From Lachnospiraceae bacterium (GTDB lineage Bacteria; Bacillota; Clostridia; Lachnospirales; Lachnospiraceae), in the NCBI GenBank assembly GCA_017523785.1, contig JAFWVX010000035.1, positions 19,019 to 83,018 on the forward strand: DNA of 64,000 nt, read 5' to 3'. Made by a program: the position numbers and the translations under genes. Numbering within the stretch: position 1 is the first letter of the stretch; each line of letters begins with the position of its first letter. Shown here one piece after another: positions 1-8,898 of the stretch. The notes below the pieces were generated by a model that worked only from the letters and a program-made list of their open reading frames with translations, did not search any database and was not told where the DNA came from.

Positions 1-327
1 AAAAATTTTTGCTTATTAGATGCGGCTACAAATGAAGGATATGGAGATTCATTGTTTTTTGAAAAGAGGCGATGGATTTTAGGAAAAACATTAGGATATA
101 AATTAGAATTGGTGGTAAATGAGAAAGGGTATGTTGAAGAAAGAGAAATAGAGCAGGACGGCAACAACCCTTTTTCATCTTACATTTTACCATGTACTGA
201 AAAGGTTTTTACAAAAAGTTTTTCAAATGGTTTAACTGATTTATATTCATGGACAAACGATGATGGAGATAATTATATAAATGCAATAAAGAAAATATTT
301 GAAAAAACTTTAAATGATGGAGGTTAA
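1..327 (+). CDS. DUF262 family protein, C-terminal end (gene cut by window start)
   Basis: The frame is open from base 1 with no start codon, so only the last 108 residues are present. They contain the segment CLLDAATNEGYGDSLFFEKR and a tail with PCTEKVF and YSWTNDD. This arrangement (LLDxxTNxxYG...FxxKR, then PCTxxVF...W) is what I know from the C-terminal HNH-like (DUF1524-type) part of DUF262 proteins, the family of the GmrSD modification-dependent nucleases. The Shine-Dalgarno sequence of the next gene lies in the last codons (about 316-323), so the two are co-translated. The catalytic half lies outside the window, so the nuclease assignment is inference. Confidence 0.65.
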   Translation, partial: KNFCLLDAATNEGYGDSLFFEKRRWILGKTLGYKLELVVNEKGYVEEREIEQDGNNPFSSYILPCTEKVFTKSFSNGLTDLYSWTNDDGDNYINAIKKIFEKTLNDGG

Positions 328-328
328 T

Positions 329-2800
329 ATGAATACGATTACGATTAAAGATTTGTTTGAAAAATATAGAGTTATAGTTCCAGCAATTCAAAGAGACTAT
401 GCACAAGGGAGAGAAGATAAGAAGCACAACAATATAAAAGGGAAGGGGTTTTTTGACTATATATTAAATAATAATGATATATCTATTGATTTGATTTATG
501 CTTATAAAAATAATTTAACTGATGAATTGTATCCAATAGATGGACAACAAAGATTAACATCGATTTGGCTAACTATAATGTTTTTTTATTCTAAACTTGA
601 TAATACTAATAAATTAACAATACCGTCAAAATTTAAAGACTTCACATATGAGACACGAGTTTCTTCTACTAGATTTTTTAAGAAGTTGTTAGATGAGTTT
701 GCCCCTCAAACGAAGAATTTATCGCAAACAAAAACTTTATCAAATTCTATAGTTTTTTTGAAAACTATTTTAGATAAAGATAGCAAAAAAGAAATTAGAA
801 ATGGTAAAACAATAACAAATGAAAACTGGTTTTTAAATTCCTGGAAACAGGATCCCACAATCAAAGGAATAATTAATGCATATGATTATTTAGGTGAATG
901 CTACGAAAAAAATAAAAATAATATAGATTGTAATCAAATAATTAGTAACTTACTTAGTATTAAATTAAATTTAATTGGACAAAGCAACAATACTGTTGAG
1001 TTCGTGGATGCATATATTAAAATGAATGATAGAGGTAAACTTCTTTCTAATTTTGACAATTTGAAAGCTGACATCATTGAATTTTTAAGTAATAATCAAT
1101 ACCCAAATTATAAAAATTTTGAAAAGGGTATAAATAATAATTGGAATGATTTATTTTTTAATAATTGTATAGACAAAAAAACTTTTGAAGAAGAGTTTTT
1201 TACATTTTTAAATTTGCTGCTTTTGGTTGAGGAAATTAAAAAAACAAGTGGGAAAATAAAAGGTATAAATGCATATAAGCTTTTTAGAATTGTTGATTAT
1301 AAAGAAGAGTTTAAAGAAATCAGTAACTACATAGATGATAGTTTTATTGGACGTCTATCAATTTTTTTTAAAAATATTCAGAGTAGTGTAAATAATATTA
1401 ATTTTTTAATACATCAAAAAATACCAACTTGGGCACATAACCAATCAAACATCAAAGATTTTAAATTCATTGCTAAAAGTACTAAAGATTATGATCCATT
1501 TAAGTTTTACAATATAATTCTTTTTTATGGTATATATATCTTTTTTTCAGCAACAGTAAGAAATATTACAGAAGAAGATTGGTATCGAATAGTTTGTAAT
1601 ATTGTAGAAGATGAAGATATAAGTGATGTAAATAGATTGCGACCAATTATTAATAAGATTGACACGTTGTTTAGTTCGTTAAATGGAGGATCTAGCCAAT
1701 CATTAGATGGGGTATATAAATCAGAGTACGATAAATATAATTATAAAATAAATAACAAATGTAAAAAAGATATTGAGGACGAAGAAAATAATAATTTTTA
1801 TTCGGGGTATATTGATTTTGTATTTTTGTATGACCGACAAAATAATAATTACGATATAGATAAAACAAATCCAAAGGTTTTTAAAAAAAGGATAAAAATA
1901 GTTGATAACAATGTTTTTTTACAAAATGGATTTGCTAATAAAAAAATTTTGCAAAACTATTTTAAGTATTTGGTTTTGAACGGTATTAGCAATGATGAAT
2001 TTCTAAAACATACTAGGTATTCTATAGAAAAAATAGATGTTAACAGTGGAAAGAATGATCCGTTTGAAAATGATGCACGTAGAAAAATGTTTAAAAACAT
2101 GTTAAAGGATGATAAATTTAAGTTATATTTCGAAGATATTATTATTAATAGTGGTCAACAAAAACCTCAAAATAAAATTAATATCCATGATTTTGAAGGC
2201 TTGTACAATAATGATGAGTTCTATAAATATTATATTGCAGAAAAATTTAGTACAAATGATAATTTGAAATGGACGATGGATGAAGGAAAATATATTAGAT
2301 TGGCAGGCAAATCTACAAATGATAGAGTAGTATGCTTAGATTATGAAAAAAACAAAAAGATTATTGATCTTGGAAACTTTTGTAATGTTAATATTAAAAC
2401 TATACCAGATGAAGATTCATCAGTGGCTAATGATAATAAAAATAAAACAAGTACACATCCGATTATTGTCTTAGATCACAATAAACAAATATTTTTTAAT
2501 AATAATAGCATTGCAAACATAGAAGATGTCTTAAAAATAAAAACAATTAAGATTAAAAATAAGAATATAAAAAATCAATTACAAAATTGCGGTGGTATTA
2601 AAAACGATAAAATTAATTTCATATCTAATAGCGATATAGATATAGATAAGAATAATACTAGTAATGATGAAATATGTTTTTTTACTGATTGTATAGTTGA
2701 TGATGGAAGTTTTAAAAAGGCAATTGAAAATAAACTAAAAAATGAACTAAAAAATATGAACATAAAAAATGTTGAAATTACAATTGAAAATGAGCCGTAG
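329..2800 (+). CDS. DUF262 (GmrS-like, ParB/Srx-fold) protein, probable defence component
   Basis: Protein of 823 residues. The N-terminus carries the two DUF262 hallmarks: AIQRDYAQG (about residues 19-27) and YPIDGQQRLTS (about 68-78). A further family motif, KMNDRGKLLSNFDNLKADI, lies near residues 226-244. In GmrSD the IQR and DGQQR motifs belong to an NTPase-like domain that controls the HNH nuclease. I do not see a clear HNH in the C-terminal half, which is rich in Asn, Lys and Asp. ATG 329 is preferred because GATGGAGG lies five bases upstream; an in-frame ATG at 314 has no such site. It directly follows another DUF262 gene, so the two probably act together in restriction or abortive infection (inferred). 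Confidence 0.75.
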   Translation: MNTITIKDLFEKYRVIVPAIQRDYAQGREDKKHNNIKGKGFFDYILNNNDISIDLIYAYKNNLTDELYPIDGQQRLTSIWLTIMFFYSKLDNTNKLTIPSKFKDFTYETRVSSTRFFKKLLDEFAPQTKNLSQTKTLSNSIVFLKTILDKDSKKEIRNGKTITNENWFLNSWKQDPTIKGIINAYDYLGECYEKNKNNIDCNQIISNLLSIKLNLIGQSNNTVEFVDAYIKMNDRGKLLSNFDNLKADIIEFLSNNQYPNYKNFEKGINNNWNDLFFNNCIDKKTFEEEFFTFLNLLLLVEEIKKTSGKIKGINAYKLFRIVDYKEEFKEISNYIDDSFIGRLSIFFKNIQSSVNNINFLIHQKIPTWAHNQSNIKDFKFIAKSTKDYDPFKFYNIILFYGIYIFFSATVRNITEEDWYRIVCNIVEDEDISDVNRLRPIINKIDTLFSSLNGGSSQSLDGVYKSEYDKYNYKINNKCKKDIEDEENNNFYSGYIDFVFLYDRQNNNYDIDKTNPKVFKKRIKIVDNNVFLQNGFANKKILQNYFKYLVLNGISNDEFLKHTRYSIEKIDVNSGKNDPFENDARRKMFKNMLKDDKFKLYFEDIIINSGQQKPQNKINIHDFEGLYNNDEFYKYYIAEKFSTNDNLKWTMDEGKYIRLAGKSTNDRVVCLDYEKNKKIIDLGNFCNVNIKTIPDEDSSVANDNKNKTSTHPIIVLDHNKQIFFNNNSIANIEDVLKIKTIKIKNKNIKNQLQNCGGIKNDKINFISNSDIDIDKNNTSNDEICFFTDCIVDDGSFKKAIENKLKNELKNMNIKNVEITIENEP

Positions 2801-2929
2801 AAACATTCATATTGTGCGTCAGTTTGAAAGTAAATCGTAAAATTTTTGTATTAGAAATAACATAATAGCACTTAATGTTAAAGTATTAAATAAAAAAAAC
2901 TATTCAATATCGAATCATAGGAGCAAACC

Positions 2930-4348
2930 ATGTGGGTACAGTCTGTTTACATTTGTTGTAAAGGTATTGGCAAGAAAGAAAAATATAAAGAGCTGTTAAA
3001 AGGTTTTGAGCCTAATTATTTTACGCCAGTTTATGCAAGTGGCAATGCATTAGTGTTGGAAAACTATGAGAATATTAGAATTGATTATGACTGTGCAATT
3101 AAGGAGTTCTCAAAGAATCACCCAAACGATATGTTATGTGTTAATGATAGGTATACACATTTCGAGGATAAGGTGCATAATAGTAAGATAAACCAAGACA
3201 GGTTTGAGTACTATAAGGCGGGTAAAAAAATAGCCCATTCTATATATAAGTATAAAAAAGCTGGCAAAAATGATTTTGTATCTGTGCCACTAGATGATGG
3301 CGGATATGACTACATGGAGCTTTATTATAAAAAGCCAAATGCTAAGTTTTATGTTGATGATAAATTGGTTGATGAGAAAAAGTTTTTGTCTGTGTTCAGC
3401 AGTGGTGAGCGGAAAATATTTGATGAGGTTTTAGGCGTATTGAATAGCAAAAGTTATGAGCTCGGTACTTTAAATACTTATTTGAATGTTGATAAAACTT
3501 GTCAAGAAGAAATAAAGAGTCTAGAGAATAAGATATTGAAAACAAGTGGGGATATTGTAAGCGAACTCAATAAGGCAAGTAAATCAAAAACTAAAGATAA
3601 GGTGCCAGTAGTATACGATACTGATGGAAAGACAGCAAAAATAATTAGTAAGGAATTAAGAAAAAACATTTTTGAAAGTCTTGAAGAAGTATTTGGTGAT
3701 TTTTATCCTAATGGTGATTTAGATGACATATATTATGATAATTACTATGATATGGTTGATGCTGATGTCGATGTGAGCCCAGAAGAAGTTGATGAGTGCA
3801 AATTATTTATGAGATGTTTATTGCACTTTTTCTTCAAGATGGTTGAGGTAAATCTTGATTTTAAACATTATAAAGAAATGATAGAGGCGCTGATTTCTTA
3901 TACAAAATCGCATGGCAAAAATGATTTAATCTTAGAGCATCTTGAAATGGTTAAAGATGGCATGAAAGAGTTGCCAAAAGAAATTATCAAAGAGTATAAA
4001 CTTGATAAAATAGTTAAAAAGATTTCATTTGACAAACTAATAAAGATGCTTAGAAATGTAGAAAAGTATTATTCATATTATAAACCACATTTTGTAGGTA
4101 GCATTGACAGAAAAGATTTGAAGAATCTGGATGTGGAGTATATAGCATTTTCAGCAAATGAAGATGGAAAAGAAAGTGGCTTTGATGATGTATATGTATG
4201 TATAAAGAATAGTGACAGAAGTGCAGTAAAAAAATATATTAAAAAGTCAGTTGCTGAAGTAGAGTATATGGGTAGTAAAGATAAGTACATCTCTATTTAC
4301 ACAATGGAATATAAAAAAAGTGAATTGAGTGATTACATTTACGAATAA
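2930..4348 (+). CDS. Hypothetical cytoplasmic protein beside the DUF262 pair
   Basis: I do not recognise this 472-residue protein. It has no signal peptide or membrane segment and is rich in Lys, Asp and Tyr. A short Cys pair (YICCKG) lies at residues 7-12, and an acidic stretch (DLDDIYYDNYYDMVDADVD) near residue 265. ATG 2930 has AGGAG six bases upstream. It follows the DUF262 genes on the same strand after 129 AT-rich bases in which I see no terminator, so it may be a third member of that locus, but only position supports this. Confidence 0.6.
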   Translation: MWVQSVYICCKGIGKKEKYKELLKGFEPNYFTPVYASGNALVLENYENIRIDYDCAIKEFSKNHPNDMLCVNDRYTHFEDKVHNSKINQDRFEYYKAGKKIAHSIYKYKKAGKNDFVSVPLDDGGYDYMELYYKKPNAKFYVDDKLVDEKKFLSVFSSGERKIFDEVLGVLNSKSYELGTLNTYLNVDKTCQEEIKSLENKILKTSGDIVSELNKASKSKTKDKVPVVYDTDGKTAKIISKELRKNIFESLEEVFGDFYPNGDLDDIYYDNYYDMVDADVDVSPEEVDECKLFMRCLLHFFFKMVEVNLDFKHYKEMIEALISYTKSHGKNDLILEHLEMVKDGMKELPKEIIKEYKLDKIVKKISFDKLIKMLRNVEKYYSYYKPHFVGSIDRKDLKNLDVEYIAFSANEDGKESGFDDVYVCIKNSDRSAVKKYIKKSVAEVEYMGSKDKYISIYTMEYKKSELSDYIYE

Positions 4349-4441
4349 AAAAAAAGATGATCATTTGATAAGAGTAGTAGCGAAAATAGTTAATTAATAA
4401 ATCAGTGTGCTAATGTAAAATAATAAATGTGATGAGGATTT

Positions 4442-4652
4442 ATGGGCTGGGATGGAGTAGAAGTAAATAAAATTTTAACTAAAAAAGAGATAAAAGCGAA
4501 ATTGGATGACTTTTATGGACCGCTAGATAGTGAACTAGTTTCAAATTTGGAAAATATTTTCAAGATTCAAAGAGTAAGAAAACTCCTATTGAATGGTTGA
4601 TATTAGATATTGATAATAAAAAAATGAAGCATTGCTAATTTCTGAAATATAA
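4442..4652 (+). pseudogene. Degraded DUF6273-type fragment with at least two frameshifts
   Basis: ATG 4442 has GAGG just upstream and opens 52 codons (MGWDGVEVNKIL...) ending at TGA 4598-4600. Another frame then continues a sensible sequence, TPIEWLILDIDNKK, and a third gives EALLISEI before TAA 4650-4652. The series EWLxLDID..xALLIS is the hallmark opening of DUF6273 domains, present intact in the protein at 29547. The changes fall near T and A runs (about 4555 and 4618). It is most simply a decayed gene whose remaining part is gone. Confidence 0.5.
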
Positions 4653-4691
4653 CAAGCGAGCCAATTAGAAGTCAAAGAAAGGACACTTAAT

Positions 4692-6473
4692 ATGAACAAT
4701 GTAGATTTGAAAAGAATGAATGTAAATCGTTTTTGTAAATGCATTATAGTAACTATATTACTTGCACTATTAGTCTCTTGCTCTAAAGAAAAATTAGATG
4801 GAGTAAGCACTGATTTTGATAAAAAGACAAGTAGTTACAAACATATTAATAATGGGGGTATCAAGGACAATGAAAATCTCCCATATAATATTGATGCAAT
4901 TACAGGCGCCACTATGACGATTGAGGGTGCAGGAGTATATACTAGCATCCCGCTTTCAGTTAGAGAAATCGAAAATACGACTAATGGTCAAGTTAAAGGT
5001 AAATATAGAGATAAGAATGGTGTATTCTATTATGAAGGACTAGATTTATATTATTTACTATATGATATGAAAGATGGTGATAACGGAATTAAACTTACTG
5101 ACAAATCATATAAAGTAATATTAAAAAATAGTAATCGAGAAAGTATTTCTGAATTTACATTAGAGGAAGTAAAAAAAGCACACGATGATAAAAGACCTAT
5201 ACTTCTTGCATATGGTGTAGGGGACAATGATGAAGAAGTGATAGCACCTTTTGTATATGATGGCAAAGAAAAAGGTAGTCACTCGCTTGGATATGTTGAT
5301 AAATTAAAAAATGAAGATGGATGTATAAAACTTGTATATGATGTAGATACATATGGAAAGAATAATTATAAAGAATTTGCAAATGTGGCTTATGTGTATG
5401 TTGCGGAAGAAAAAGAACCTGGATTTAAGCATGTAAATAACACTGTCAATCCTTTATACAATGATTCTAAATATACGGATTACATCATCACATTTAGAGG
5501 CAGCGAATTGAAAAATGAAATCACTATGACTGTGAAGGACATAGAGAATGTAGTTAAGTATGATAATAAAAATCAAGTTGTAAAAAATGGAATGGGTGTC
5601 CGTGACGAATATAGCCTTGCAAATAATGCATATTGGTATGTAAACACTTATGAAGGTGTAGATTTATATAAATATCTTATGTATCTTGGAATGGAAGATG
5701 CAAAAACTATGGGATTAAAAAAAGCACGAACAACTCTTGTTAAATTTATAGCCGCTGATGGTGCAGAGTCAAATGAGACTTTTTCTATAGATACACTGTC
5801 TTATCCTGATGCTTTTGGTTTTTACAAAAAAAATAGTAATGATAAAAATGATGGAACATATATATCTACCAATGAAGATCTAGTAAAACTTGGCTATCCA
5901 GTACTTCTTGCGTACGGTGTAAATTATTATCCATACACTATAACTAAGGCAGATGAAGCATATGTGTCTGGTCTTTCTAATAGTGGTGGACCTATGCATG
6001 TAGTATTTGGTAAAACTCAGTACAATCACCCAAATGGTTCTAATCAAATACAATATCTTGATACTGTGGTTGTAGGTGAAGATATACTTTATAATACTCA
6101 TACATATACAGATGATGAAAACATAAAGAAGTATAAAGATGATACATTAAAAATTGTTATAAAAAATGAAAAAGATGAAATAATAAATGAAAAAGTTGTA
6201 AGTGTAGAAGAAATTGAAAATTTAGTATATGGCGAAAATGTAAGTAAACAAGATAAGAAGTTGTATAAGCTTAAAGACCATTATGAAACAAGCGCTAATG
6301 GGAATGTAGAATCACATATTTACGAAGGGGTGGATTTAAATAATTTCTTACTTGAGTATATAAAGCTTACTGGACTTAACGGCAGTATAGAATTCAAAAG
6401 CCAAAATGAAGAAGTCAAGGTTAGTTTAGATTCATTATTTAAAGAAGGATATAACAATGTATTAAAAAGATGA
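4692..6473 (+). CDS. Flavinylation-motif lipoprotein with sulfite-oxidase-like repeats (N-terminal part, ends at an in-frame TGA)
   Basis: A 593-residue lipoprotein. Residues 9-29 form a signal peptide and Cys30 sits in the lipobox LVSC. Residues 68-76, DAITGATMT, fit the ApbE flavin-transfer motif (DxxS/TGAxxT), so Thr76 may carry covalent FMN. Then come repeats of about 190 residues built around YEGVDLYKYL, a xDGxx strand, VLLAYG and GGPMHVVF. This pattern resembles the Oxidored_molyb fold (sulfite oxidase type), but I see no molybdenum-ligand Cys. The frame stops at TGA 6471-6473 and continues, same frame, in the next feature; together they would give a protein of about 1031 residues with five repeats. 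It heads the run of lipoprotein and transporter genes up to 13389. Confidence 0.7.
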   Translation: MNNVDLKRMNVNRFCKCIIVTILLALLVSCSKEKLDGVSTDFDKKTSSYKHINNGGIKDNENLPYNIDAITGATMTIEGAGVYTSIPLSVREIENTTNGQVKGKYRDKNGVFYYEGLDLYYLLYDMKDGDNGIKLTDKSYKVILKNSNRESISEFTLEEVKKAHDDKRPILLAYGVGDNDEEVIAPFVYDGKEKGSHSLGYVDKLKNEDGCIKLVYDVDTYGKNNYKEFANVAYVYVAEEKEPGFKHVNNTVNPLYNDSKYTDYIITFRGSELKNEITMTVKDIENVVKYDNKNQVVKNGMGVRDEYSLANNAYWYVNTYEGVDLYKYLMYLGMEDAKTMGLKKARTTLVKFIAADGAESNETFSIDTLSYPDAFGFYKKNSNDKNDGTYISTNEDLVKLGYPVLLAYGVNYYPYTITKADEAYVSGLSNSGGPMHVVFGKTQYNHPNGSNQIQYLDTVVVGEDILYNTHTYTDDENIKKYKDDTLKIVIKNEKDEIINEKVVSVEEIENLVYGENVSKQDKKLYKLKDHYETSANGNVESHIYEGVDLNNFLLEYIKLTGLNGSIEFKSQNEEVKVSLDSLFKEGYNNVLKR

Positions 6474-6515
6474 AACATTAGACCTATAATTGCATTTGCT
6501 AAGAATGGAAAAGCA

Positions 6516-7787
6516 TTGGTGAAGAATGAAAACTCAGACGGATATGTAGATTATATTGGTTTGAAAGCTGAAACAAATGAGAATAGTAAATATGAAGTGA
6601 AAAATTTTGGTGGGCCACTTACTATAATACTACCAAGTGCTGATAAAGAAAATTATAATGGAAAACATTTATATAATGTCGATACCATAGTTATAAAACT
6701 AGATGTTGACAAGTATTCTCATATATATAATGATGAAGATAATCTAAAAAACAATAAAATATTATTTACTGGACCTGGTCTTGAAAAAGAAGTATATCTT
6801 ACTGTAACTGATATAGAAGAAATGCAAACTAAAATTAAAACTATGATTTTAAATATTCAAGAAAATGATAATGGTGGTAGTAAAACTTACGCAGATAGAT
6901 ATAGAGGTATGCCGCTTTATGACTTATTTAAGATAATAGGTATAAAGAATAATGCCGCAGATGTAACTATAGAAGGTGCGAGTGGTAAAAGTATAACTGT
7001 TCCATTAAATAGAATAAAAAATAAATATGAGTTTATTAAAGGCGAGATAGAAGTAGCAATGCTTGCATTTGGTAAAAGACCTGATGATGAAGAGGGTGAT
7101 ATGACAAGCAATGAATTTGCATCTAATGGCAAAGCACTTACACTAAAGGATGGCGGACCTATTAAATTCATAATTCCATTTGAAGATGTAGATAGTACAA
7201 ATGCAGTTTTTTTTGTAGAAAATGTAACAAAGGTGTATGTAGCGGCCAATGAAATAGACACTTGGAGTCATAGTATGTCCGATGTATACAGTGAGTTTTT
7301 GGATGATACATTCACTATGGTTATAAAGAATGACACTGATGAGATAGAAAAGGTATGGACATTAAAAGAACTTGAAGAAATGAAAGACTTGATTGTTAGA
7401 GATAAATATTTTGTGTTAAATATTGGTGATGCTGAAGGAATAGACATATGGAAACTCGTAAAGAAAAATTACGATATCAAAAATGAAAATCTTGTATCAG
7501 TTACATTCTATGCTGAAGATGGATATAAAAATGATGTCCTTAGTGTAGTTGGTATAAATGCACTTGAAAATGGAGTTGAATTTGATGGAGAAGATAAGAA
7601 AGTTTTATTGAGCTATGCCATAAATGGCTATCCACTTGTAAATGATGAGAATCACGAAGGATATACTGGGCTTGCTAAAAACACTGATGGACCGATGAGA
7701 TTAATAGTTGAAAATGTGCAAGGCGCTTCAGTAAAAAAATGTAATAAAGTCGTAGTTACTGTATCTGATGAGACATTAAAAAAGTAA
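6516..7787 (+). CDS. C-terminal continuation of the repeat lipoprotein (after an in-frame stop)
   Basis: This is the same frame as the preceding CDS. The codons just after TGA 6471-6473 (NIRPIIAFAKNGKAL) already match the repeat pattern, so the homology starts at the stop, not at GTG 6516. Two further sulfite-oxidase-like repeats follow, marked by YRGMPLYDLF, GGPIKFIIP, DGYKNDVL and DGPMRLIVEN. No signal peptide and no convincing ribosome binding site precede GTG 6516, so it is probably made only by readthrough, or not at all. TGA acts as an ordinary stop elsewhere in the window (for example 18366 and 21685), so a nonsense mutation is the simplest reading. Confidence 0.55.
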   Translation: MVKNENSDGYVDYIGLKAETNENSKYEVKNFGGPLTIILPSADKENYNGKHLYNVDTIVIKLDVDKYSHIYNDEDNLKNNKILFTGPGLEKEVYLTVTDIEEMQTKIKTMILNIQENDNGGSKTYADRYRGMPLYDLFKIIGIKNNAADVTIEGASGKSITVPLNRIKNKYEFIKGEIEVAMLAFGKRPDDEEGDMTSNEFASNGKALTLKDGGPIKFIIPFEDVDSTNAVFFVENVTKVYVAANEIDTWSHSMSDVYSEFLDDTFTMVIKNDTDEIEKVWTLKELEEMKDLIVRDKYFVLNIGDAEGIDIWKLVKKNYDIKNENLVSVTFYAEDGYKNDVLSVVGINALENGVEFDGEDKKVLLSYAINGYPLVNDENHEGYTGLAKNTDGPMRLIVENVQGASVKKCNKVVVTVSDETLKK

Positions 7788-7825
7788 ATTCTGAGTTTTA
7801 ATAATTTGTGAGGACATAAGTATAG

Positions 7826-8863
7826 ATGAATATAAGAATAGAGTTAAAAAGAATAGTTTCTTTACTATTAGTATCAAGTATAGCCTTAACATCGTGTCAT
7901 AGTGTTAGTGTGAATCAAGCATCTGATAGTAATGTGATTATTGATGCAGCTAATAATAAACTCAGTATAAAAGAAAATGCAGAAACTTTGATGGCTGCTT
8001 CAGTTTATGCCGTGGCTGTACCATTTTTCTCGGCATTAAAAATGACAGATAGGGTTAAGGCAGTAAATACAAAGTCAAAATTTTGGAAAGAAGTAGATGA
8101 ACACCTAGAAAAAGCAGATACCGTCGGTAAGGGAACGGTAGATTTAGAAAAATTAGCAAAGATTAATCCTAGTTGTCTTGTTCATAGGTCAAATGATAAA
8201 AAGACTGTAGATGCTGTTAAAAAACTTGGAATAGATGTTTTGTGTATAAGAGTTGAGAGTGTTGAAGATGTAATTTATACACTTGATATTATGGGGAAAT
8301 ACTTTGGAAGAGAAAAGGAAGCACAGGAAGTAATAGAGTACATAAGAAATAAGTTTGATAAAATCGATAACATAGTTAAGAATATTAAAGAAGAAGAGAA
8401 AAAAACTGCGATTGTCATGGGCGGAACACTTGGTAGAGTTGCGGGCAGTGATATGCTCCAAAGTTTTATGATAAATAAAGCTGGTGGAGTTTGTAAAGTT
8501 TTAGAGAAGAAAGATAGTAATTGGGTTGACATAGGTGTAGAAAAGATATTTGAATATAATCCTGATTATATATTTTTGACTAGTTCGACATCATTAGACT
8601 ATGATGAAGAAGAGTTATTAAATAGTTCTACCTGGTCAGCGATGAAAGCTGTAAAGGATAATAAAATATTTAAAATACCTTCGAAGATGGATTCTTGGGA
8701 TATGCCAGGAATTTCATGTGTTATAGGAACTATGTATATGTTATATAAAATGTATCCTGAATATTTTAGCAAAGAAGAATTGCAAGAAGAAATTGACGAA
8801 TATTACAATTTGATGTTTGGCAAAACTTTTGATAAAAATTATCTTGGATATACATTGGAATAA
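7826..8863 (+). CDS. ABC importer substrate-binding lipoprotein, FecB/BtuF type
   Basis: A 345-residue lipoprotein (lipobox LTSC, Cys24) with the two-lobe, class III binding-protein pattern. Features are KINPSCLVHRS, the long helix segment EAQEVIEYIRNKFDKID, YNPDYIFLTSS and, near the end, SWDMPGISCVIG. The last motif is typical of FecB-like proteins for siderophores, haem, corrinoids or (MolB type) molybdate/tungstate; the ligand cannot be told from sequence. It is followed directly by its permease and ATPase, forming a complete importer inside the redox lipoprotein cluster. Confidence 0.85.
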   Translation: MNIRIELKRIVSLLLVSSIALTSCHSVSVNQASDSNVIIDAANNKLSIKENAETLMAASVYAVAVPFFSALKMTDRVKAVNTKSKFWKEVDEHLEKADTVGKGTVDLEKLAKINPSCLVHRSNDKKTVDAVKKLGIDVLCIRVESVEDVIYTLDIMGKYFGREKEAQEVIEYIRNKFDKIDNIVKNIKEEEKKTAIVMGGTLGRVAGSDMLQSFMINKAGGVCKVLEKKDSNWVDIGVEKIFEYNPDYIFLTSSTSLDYDEEELLNSSTWSAMKAVKDNKIFKIPSKMDSWDMPGISCVIGTMYMLYKMYPEYFSKEELQEEIDEYYNLMFGKTFDKNYLGYTLE

Positions 8864-8898
8864 TTATAAAAAAGATCAACTACAAATTAATAATTTTA

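Noticed and set aside
6471-6473. TGA as selenocysteine or Trp in the repeat lipoprotein
   Set aside because: No Sec-insertion hairpin was recognised just downstream, the aligned repeat positions are not Cys or Trp, and TGA ends other genes here (18366-18368, 21685-21687).
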